Below, in pieces: positions 56,857 through 64,000 of a stretch of DNA of 64,000 bases. Numbering within the stretch: position 1 is the first letter of the stretch; the number at the start of each line of letters is the position of its first letter. A program made the position numbers and the translations under genes. The notes beneath the pieces are model-generated. The model was not told the DNA's origin. It made no database searches and was given only the letters and a program-made list of their open reading frames with translations. Source of the DNA: Choristoneura fumiferana (lineage: Eukaryota > Arthropoda > Insecta > Lepidoptera > Tortricidae); the NCBI RefSeq assembly GCF_025370935.1, contig NC_133481.1, positions 12,480,734 through 12,544,733 on the forward strand. The letters are read 5' to 3'.

Positions 56857-57011
56857 GTGTACCACAAATAAAACAAAATTTTTCGCTGAGCGATTCCTCG
56901 GGCAGCTCGCTTTCTTTCCGGTAAGCTGTAGAAGCCACCATAGGGCAACAGAAAAATACGTACAAAAAAACTATCGCGTTCACCCTGCCTCGTATTGCTT
57001 CCAGAGGCCAT
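56857..57011 (-). CDS. Possible first coding exon of gene B
   Basis: ATG at 57009-57011 opens 51 codons (MASGSNTRQGERDSFFVRI, then LPERKRAARGIAQRKILFYL) up to a consensus donor GTAAGT in phase 2. Using the acceptor before 56622 it would join in phase to the next exon across a 234-bp intron and give a protein of about 654 residues, a normal length for the family. No family motif is visible in the segment, so this is a phase-and-position argument only. Confidence 0.3.
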
Positions 57012-57540
57012 ATACTTTATAATTCACTTAGTGTCTATGAATATACGATCTTTTTCTATCCTCATAGGAAGGATCCTATGAGGATAGAAAAAGACGATGA
57101 ATGTAATTGGTAGCGCCTACGAGTTAGACAATTCGGCTTCTGAAGTGTGTTGCCGGGGCAACGGGAAGTCTGCGAAAACCGTTGTTGACAGTCAGTTGTA
57201 AAACTGTGAGTAGTTGTTATTGTGTGCCTAATCCTAAGAAATCAAAGGAAAACAGTCGAGGTTTACTATTAATTACGAAAACCATACTAAATAAATGATT
57301 TCACGTCCCTTATCTTGCTGTCAATCATCGCCAGTCAATGTCGATGCGTTGATGATTCATGACCCTCGTAAGGAAATTGGCTGTTATTGTCATGTAAAAT
57401 AGGTACAATGTGCAACAGCATAGCAAAGAAAAAATTAACGAGTATACAAACATCAAATTTCTATAGCTGAGTAGTGTACTTTGTGAATTGAGAGATTTTA
57501 AGCTGAAGTGAAAACTAGCTAGTTAAGCTGTTATTTGTAA

Positions 57541-58258
57541 ACCTTCTCCCCTGTCTCGTATCCGGCTCAAACGTTCCCGTAATACCCCTCCAGACCCTCC
57601 ATACCCCTGGCATTACCCCTAGGGGTAGGGTGGGACTGACCCATACCACCGTGGTGCTGTAGTAAGCGTAGCGGCTAGCGGGGCTCCGTAGACCAGTGCC
57701 CTTAGTGTAAGTTTTCGGTTACAAAATACGTCTCGATTGCGTTCGCGTTAAAATCTAAATTTGTAAGGAAACACGAACATCGCAAACGTTCCGTCCGCTA
57801 AAGGCGCTGTTCGTGTTTCCATATAAATTGAGATTTTAACGCGAACGCGATCGAGACATATTTTGTAACCGAAAACTTACACTAAGGGTACAGATACGCA
57901 AATGACCTGAATTTCATTCGCGAAAGACTATACTTATATTTGATAAAGTGATTTATGATTACGGTACTTACCTATAGTTGTAAGTTGTACCGTCAGCACC
58001 AAAAGTTGCTGGATTTGAGAAATAAAAATAAAATTGACGGAGCTACGCGGGGCTCCTATTTCTGGGCGGTTTGCCCTTCGGGCATAAGTAGCTACCTAAC
58101 TAACCTAACCTTCTTAAAACCCGTAACTTACTACAACACTACGGTGGTATGGTTCAGTCCCACCCTACCCCTAGCGGTAATGCCAGGGGTATGGTGGGTC
58201 TGGACGGGTATTACGGGAACGTTTGAGCCGGATACTATACAGGGGAGAAGGTTCTACA
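57541..58258. mobile_element. TIR element of about 720 bp with nested family II MITE
   Basis: Left arm 57541-57668 (ACCTTCTCCCCTGTCTCGTA, TCCGGCTCAAACGTTCCCGT, GGGGTAGGGTGGGACTGA) is inverted at 58131-58258 (CAGTCCCACCCTACCCCTAG, GGGAACGTTTGAGCCGGATA, GGGGAGAAGGT). Arms are about 128 bp with few mismatches. A family II MITE (57699-57888) has inserted between them. No transposase frame. Confidence 0.8.
57699..57888. mobile_element. 190-bp palindromic MITE, family II, copy 3
   Basis: CCCTTAGTGTAAGTTTTCGG ... CTTACACTAAGGG, as at 23053 and 29901; small internal duplication CGTCCGTCCG-like (TTCCGTCCGCTAAAGG) in the loop. Confidence 0.88.
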
Positions 58259-58639
58259 GACCCACCATACCATACCCCTGGGTAGTGCCAGGGGTATTGT
58301 GGGTCTATAGAGTGTAATACCAGCAACATCACCCTGATGTATTAATGGAGACCTGTTGCACCAAATACGAGCCAGAGCGAGGGTCGTAGCCCAACTCCCT
58401 AAACATCTCATTATTGTAGTAATTGAAGTTATTTGTGGATAGCGCAAATAACGTAACGAATTCCAGCAGAAATCTAAAATAAAATCATTTCAAATTTTTT
58501 TCTTTCCGCAAGTTATTTTGAAGGGAAGCCAACGATTAAATTCATTACCTCAAAACCTCTATTTGGAAGCTAATTGTGAAGCATTGATGCTTTCAACACT
58601 ACGATATCCTGCCATAGCCACAGAATATATAATAGTACT

Positions 58640-58770
58640 AACGTACAGAATGGCCACGCTCCGCCCCGCACCGGTTCGAGTTACCCCACCCCTCAAGCGC
58701 AGATTGCAGGAAAACCGCAGGAAAGCAGTCAGGTGCGCGACGCGATGTACGTAGGCCGCACGGCACTAAG
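58640..58770. promoter_or_regulatory. GC-rich patch, possible promoter of gene B
   Basis: CGCTCCGCCCCGCACCGGTT and GCGCGACGCGATGTACGTAG stand out as CpG-rich in AT-rich DNA about 2 kb upstream of the candidate 5' exons. It could be an untranslated first exon or promoter of gene B, or a repeat fragment. Confidence 0.2.
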
Positions 58771-59479
58771 GGAGCAATCATTTTGCGAAATCGTAACGGT
58801 AACCTACTTACTTCCTTTTTCTAAATAAATAGTGATTTCTGAAATTAACGCGATGAATACATGAAATAACTACCTACCGAATGATTCTTTTAAGTTTGTA
58901 GACGTATATATTGTAATTGAAAATAATAATGCTTAAAATACGCAAACAGACACATTTTAAGTAGGTTTAAATAAATCGAGGATATTCTGGCAGAACCGGA
59001 TAAGTGCACAATATTTATTTTTTATACGGTTTTGCTAGATAAATAAAGCGGAAAACATTGAGTATGCCTATGTATTTAACTTTAAAAAACATTGAACTTA
59101 TTCTGTTTTGCCAGAATACCCTCGAAATAGGTAAGATTAACGATTACATTTATTTGCACATATCTAAGCCATACCTACATATGAGTACGCACTTATAGTA
59201 CTATACGGTTTTGAAATAGTCAGCCCTGTGCAGCTTACGCACACATCGACGCGTGTACAGACATCGTCGTGCCTATGTAGATTCAAGAAAGCGTATTTTG
59301 TACGGCGTGGCCGCCCTGTGCTATAGCTAATCAAATTCTTCTAATTAGTTTAGGGTTCATTAATAACTATGTTGCATATGAACATTGATACAGTTTCATC
59401 AGTATTTTTAAACACAAACGAGGGATAATTTTTAGCTATATTTCATGCTTTGCGTTTGAGGACTCATTCTAAATAATTC

Positions 59480-59860
59480 ACGACTTTTTAGGGTTCTGTA
59501 GCCAAAACCGCAGAAACTAAACCTTTATAGTTTCACCATGCTTGTTCGGCCGCCTGAATGTTTGTCTATATTTTTGTCTAATACCTACTAGACAGCCGTA
59601 CTTTGGTGTGGGTGTGTACCTAATTACGCCGTTTATAGGTACAGAATTATTTACTGTAGTCGGAGAAAAATCGTTGGTAAAAGTTTGCATACAATTCTCA
59701 AATCAGTGCAAAACATTCACGTTCACGTCCGTTTTTGTGTCTTCGACTCGATTATTATTTTTGTACCAATTTTCAATTCGATCGCTTCAGTAGTTTCGGA
59801 ACAAATTGGCTGTGACAGACGGACAGATAGACAGACAAACACGCGAGTGATTCTATAAGG
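59480..59860. repeat. Dispersed repeat (AGGGTTCTGTAGCC)
   Basis: TTTTTAGGGTTCTGTAGCCA, AGTTTCACCATGCTTG, TTCAATTCGATCGCTTCAG and CTGTGACAGACGGACAGATA give a relative of the families at 33517 and 38485. Confidence 0.55.
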
Positions 59861-61140
59861 ATTTTTTGTTTTTTGTTTTAAAAGTACGAAATCATAAAAA
59901 TATATATATTTAATATGAATTATTTATTTTAAGCTGCGAAACTTGATGATATGATGATACTTACCACGCTTTGATACAATTTATAAAATGTACTCCAATT
60001 CATAGTAGATTTTCACATTTTGCACACGCTCTTTATACTCGTATACAATACATATGTAGGTACTGAGCGGCAAAAAATCTGGCCCTCATGCGGCATGCAG
60101 TAGGTACCTAATAGGTAATTTTGTATGTAGAGTTGGGCAAATTTTGTGTAATATATAAAAATGAATCCCTATTTCCCTCGGTCACGGCATCACGCGTGAA
60201 CAGCTGGACTGATTTCGAAAATTATTTTTTTGTTGTGTTTGCTATTGTCAGGAGAAGGTTCTTATAAAAGAAGATTTAGAAAATAAAAATAAAAACTACA
60301 CCTTGGGCAAAGCCGCGGGCACCAGCTAGTACTTTTATAATTAGGTAGATTTTTTAATGACTGCATCGAACAAAACAAAACAATCCAAGCACAAACTAAT
60401 CGGTTTGTGCTTAGATTATTGAGTGACCCTGTCCCACATTTTAATATGTCGTTCATGTGTACGTTTTCGGGACATTTTGTACGAGTAGCCTATTTTTGAC
60501 GTACGTAAATTAAACTATTATCAACAAGGTCACGACTCTGCTAATCTTAACTTGTACTAAGTATATTTTTATACGTAGGTAGATACAGTTAAGTACGTAC
60601 AGTTTTTTTTACCTGCCATATTGTTAAATTAATTAAACCTGCGAATAGTGACTGTTACCAGGGCCGTGGTTTATTTGTTCTTCTATGCAGAATTAACTTT
60701 AGAATGAGATTTAGTATAACAAAACAAAGGAATAACATAAGAAATAAGGAACCTTGACTGTCTTACAAAATGCTGTCAATAATGAAATCATCAACCATGT
60801 TTGATTGATGTCGTCCTGAGAAATTAAAATGTGATTACCATACAATAACTTATGTTTATTGATGAATATTTAGCGGCACCAACTATTTAGGAGCCATGAT
60901 TCGTACTTAACAAAGACGTGTTAGGACCTTAATGTTAATGCGTGTAAAGGTACCGCCTGTGCTGATCAATATGAGCTATTTGGATGTACTTGTATTGTTT
61001 AATGCATGTTGCACTAAGTTGAGATGATCCTTTGTTGATGATATTTTTGTTGCTGTCACCGGATACCACATCAAATAACAAACAACCAGTTTTTAATGAC
61101 TCACAGTTACTTATATACACCCACCCATTCGTGATAATGA

Positions 61141-61718
61141 TGCATATGTCGGCGGCCGATCGTAAAATCCGCCAGATCACGAAATTCCTAGGCATTTCGT
61201 GAAATGGTGCCATTTCATTTTGGCTAAGGGACATCCGCCATATCGTTCAAAACTCACCGTTTAACGATTTGCATAGTGATGTTTAGGCAGATCATGAAAT
61301 TCCTAAGCATATCATGAAACGCCGCCATTTCATGGTTTGGTCAGTTTAGGCAGATCATGAAATTCCTAGGCATTATCATGCAATGCCGCCATATCGGTTC
61401 TGGCATATCGCCGGCCGCTGCCGCGGCACGCTCGCTTCGCTCGCTCGGCTCGTTCGTTGTGGTCACTATTCATTCTAACCACTCCTCGCTCGCTCGTCGA
61501 ACCAAATTTTTTTTTTTCGGCATATATCACGATGTGCCCGGTATATAACTAGGAATATCGACGATGCATTGCTCTAATTGATCTGCCGTATTGTTTCTCA
61601 GGCACATCGTGACAATGCCTGGCCAATGTTTAGGCATATCATGAAATAGTGCCATTTCACGTTATGCCTAGGAATTTCGTGATCTGGCGGATTTTACGAT
61701 CGGCCGCCGACATATGCA
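61141..61718. mobile_element. Foldback element, 578 bp, ends TGCATATGTCGGCGGCCG
   Basis: TGCATATGTCGGCGGCCGAT, CGTAAAATCCGCCAGATCAC and GAAATTCCTAGGCAT at the left are mirrored perfectly at the right for more than 50 bp, ending CGGCCGCCGACATATGCA. The interior repeats GCAGATCATGAAATTCCTA with variants and has a GC-rich CTCGCTTCGCTCGCTCGGCT stretch. No transposase frame; no clear target duplication. Confidence 0.85.
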
Positions 61719-62104
61719 ACTGTATCAAAAATCGGGAGCACTTAAATGACGATCACGGTCTACATCCCGTAACAAATACCTACACATATATAAATAACAA
61801 ACATATCAAACAATTCAATCGTACTACTGGAAGTGGGTAACGTTACATACGGATAATATTTGTTTAGTCTTTACCATGATCTCTGAGAAAGTGCATGTAC
61901 CTGCACCTTCGTCAAAATACCAGCCAAGCACGATTCAGACTCGCACACTGTCCATACAAATAAAAAAATATAATACCTATTTCTGCAAAAAACAAATATT
62001 TTTGCGGGTCAGTGATTTTCCGACTTTTTTTTGGCTCCAAATTTTTCGCGTTTATCTCTACTATTAATTGTTTTTTTACATTACATTTACATTTACAATT
62101 AGTC

Positions 62105-62172
62105 ATGCATGGTTGAGGGGAGGCCTGTGCCCTGCAGTGGGACGTATATAGGCTGGGATGATGATGCATGGA
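62105..62172 (+). repeat. LINE 3' tail (GGGGAGGCCTGTGCCCTGCA)
   Basis: GGGGAGGCCTGTGCCCTGCA followed by GTGGGACGTATATAGGCTGG and GATGATGATG. Terminal 60 bp only, as at 39390-39445. Confidence 0.7.
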
Positions 62173-63287
62173 ACCCAAAACCGTTAGCGACTTTTTAACA
62201 TCATTCTAACAGTTATCATAGGGATCATTGCATCGTTCAATGTACCTATACATAAAGTTATTCAATGATTCTTAAAATGTGTCCTTAAAACTTCATTTAG
62301 CGAGTATAAAGTTGTGTCAATTTGATTGAATATTGTCTTCAATTTGATATTGTAGTATTGTGTAAGTACCTACTTACCATTTTAGCAAAATTATTATAAA
62401 TAGGTACCTCGACGAAATAACATCTTGCATCGATTTACTCGCTAGGATTAAGATAGTTTGAATTGACTACGAGTGTATTTCGCAAAGTTACATTCTATTT
62501 TCGTATATACCTACTTACTTGCTAAAGTTATTGAAACTAGTTCTACTACAAAAAAGGTCGGACTGCAAACGACAAATTATAGAATATGAGTAAATTGCTT
62601 GAAAATGCCAATGACTGATTTGAATTATTCATTAGAACCAAAAGTTCAGCGTTCCACCGATAATAGATGTTATTTTTGTAAATTTATTTCATATGCTACA
62701 CATAGTAAGTTTGCGTCTAAGATGCAGTTTTTAATAAAATATTTTTATCGACTAACTACTTTTTTTGTCAATTTTCTTATTTTGCATTATCATTCAATTT
62801 ACTTATATCTATGCATGCCATGAAGTGACCAATGCTAGGTACTGGACGAAATACTTCTTGCGAGATTTAACTAAATCCAATTAACTTAACTTCTAAAAGG
62901 TCAAAATACAGGTGCTATCCTATTGGACATATAATATTTATATTGGTATTGGGGTTGCTTTATTAAGCAAGTTCTTACACTACACTGACTACTATCCAGA
63001 TCTAGTGATGAAATATTGCAAATAATAACTCTACACCCTGTACAGTACCTAGTATTGGCGGCTGGTTCGGGCAAAGCCTCTTTATTAGGTACTATTTACT
63101 TTTAATTTTTAATTAAAATTCACTGCAATCTGACTGGCAGGGAATAAAAAGTCAGTTGCTCTGTCAGATTGGTTACGCCAACTTTGTATCTTTCAATTTC
63201 CTTAATATCTCTGAAAACCATCATAAACCGTGTTTTTATTTAAATCATCAACATAAAGCTTTTAATGAACTGAAACAATTAGGTAAC

Positions 63288-63362
63288 TACTTTGCTCACC
63301 CGCGACCTTAATTCATTGATACGGACCCCCGCAAAGCAACGCCTGATTCAATACGTATAAAT
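63288..63362. repeat. Fragment related to the 52286-52703 element
   Basis: TTGCTCACCCGCGACCTTA is joined directly to TTCATTGATACGGACCCCCG, CAAAGCAACGCCTGATTCAA. In the 52 kb copy these two motifs lie at opposite sides of the element, so this copy has an internal deletion. Confidence 0.6.
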
Positions 63363-64000
63363 ACAGCCTTTACTCACGATTACCTTTACAAACTAGGTCA
63401 ACGATATGGGGTGAACGAAAACGTACTGCAATAAGCTTGCAATAAGCAATAACTATCTATGATTTAGCCGTTGATGTGAATCCATGTCAACAGGCAAGTC
63501 AACCTTGCTTACCAGCTGCCAATCATTGCGTCAAAGTAAGCGTATAACGAATCAGTTAACCAACAGTCTTATTAACTAAAAATGTCAGGTGGCTCTGCTC
63601 CAATGAGCATCACAGAAAAAAAAGAATAAATCACTTTTTTTAAGATTTATGCATTTTGCGCATATTTGTAAGAGCGTTGAACGCATAAATTCTGCAGTGC
63701 GCTTGCCATATTAACATTATTTATGTAAAAAATCTGATATGATATGTGTAGCAGCAGCTCGTGTAATATGCAATTTAAATAAATCAACAGTCGACGTGAT
63801 GTGATACCTGGATTACCTAGTAACTAGGTAAAGGATTTTTTTTAAACAACTTTGCCAAATAATTTTAAACGTTAATAAAAAAATATCAATCGATTGCACG
63901 AAAACTTGTTCCTTCGGTTTCGTCTCCATTGTAGAACTTCTTAGTTCATGAGAATTGTTTGCGTTTAATTATAAGGGGGTTAAATAGTGCACTCTTTATT

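Larger units (their letters stand above)
57012..64000. other. Region upstream of gene B, no host gene recognised
   Basis: Contains a large TIR element with nested MITE (57541-58258), a GC-rich patch (58640-58770), a dispersed repeat (59480-59860), a foldback element (61141-61718), a LINE tail (62105-62172) and a fragment related to the 52286 element (63288-63362). The remaining sequence is AT-rich without recognisable genes. Confidence 0.6.

Noticed and set aside
58518..58754. 78-codon plus-strand frame ending in an Arg-rich stretch
   Set aside because: No recognisable domain; the Arg-rich part reflects the GC-rich patch, and the strand is opposite to gene B.
63850..63935. ATG-led minus-strand frame METKPKEQVFVQ as a first exon of gene B
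   Set aside because: No consensus donor follows, the sequence soon becomes AT-rich and low in coding character, and it is 7 kb from the next candidate.

Overview
The window looks like nuclear DNA of a lepidopteran insect (moth or butterfly). It is AT-rich, its genes have short exons (about 100-240 bp) separated by kilobase introns, and introns and intergenic DNA are packed with miniature inverted-repeat elements, hAT-like, Tc1 and P-like transposons and LINE 3' tails of the kind common in Lepidoptera. No bacterial features (operons, CRISPR, ribosomal RNA) are seen. The species cannot be named from the sequence.

Two protein genes can be supported. Both are on the minus strand, head to tail, and both encode ABC subfamily G (white/ABCG1-like) half-transporters. 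Gene A occupies the left end: its first coding exon is at 16078-16201, the Walker A exon at 2279-2396, and the rest lies beyond the left edge; its first coding intron is 13.7 kb. Gene B is nearly complete, running from about 56.6 kb (possibly 57.0 kb) down to a stop codon at 23317-23319. Eleven exons join in frame and carry Walker A, Q-loop, LSGGQ signature, Walker B, D-loop, H-loop and all six membrane segments. The Walker A exons of A and B have the same length (118 bp) and the same intron phases, so the genes are probably tandem paralogues. Gene B contains one GC-AG intron.

The assembly is faulty at 43.5-47.6 kb. A run of exactly 100 N (45517-45616) separates two almost identical 2 kb segments, each carrying gene B's Q-loop exon. 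This is best read as two contig ends that overlap but were not merged, so the locus really has one copy and gene B is about 2.1 kb shorter than shown.

Elsewhere the window holds transposable elements, several nested with readable target-site duplications: a P-like element with a THAP start (38942-40274), hAT-like elements at 33068-33336 and 27693-28551, a 190-bp palindromic family with three copies (one 78 bp past gene B's stop codon), a TIR element with an internal 128-bp tandem array interrupted by a TA-flanked MITE, a Tc1 transposase relic, LINE fragments and a tRNA-derived SINE. I found no convincing previously undescribed system. The most notable points are the tandem ABCG pair with its assembly error, the hAT insertion overlapping a splice donor, and the THAP/P-like relic.
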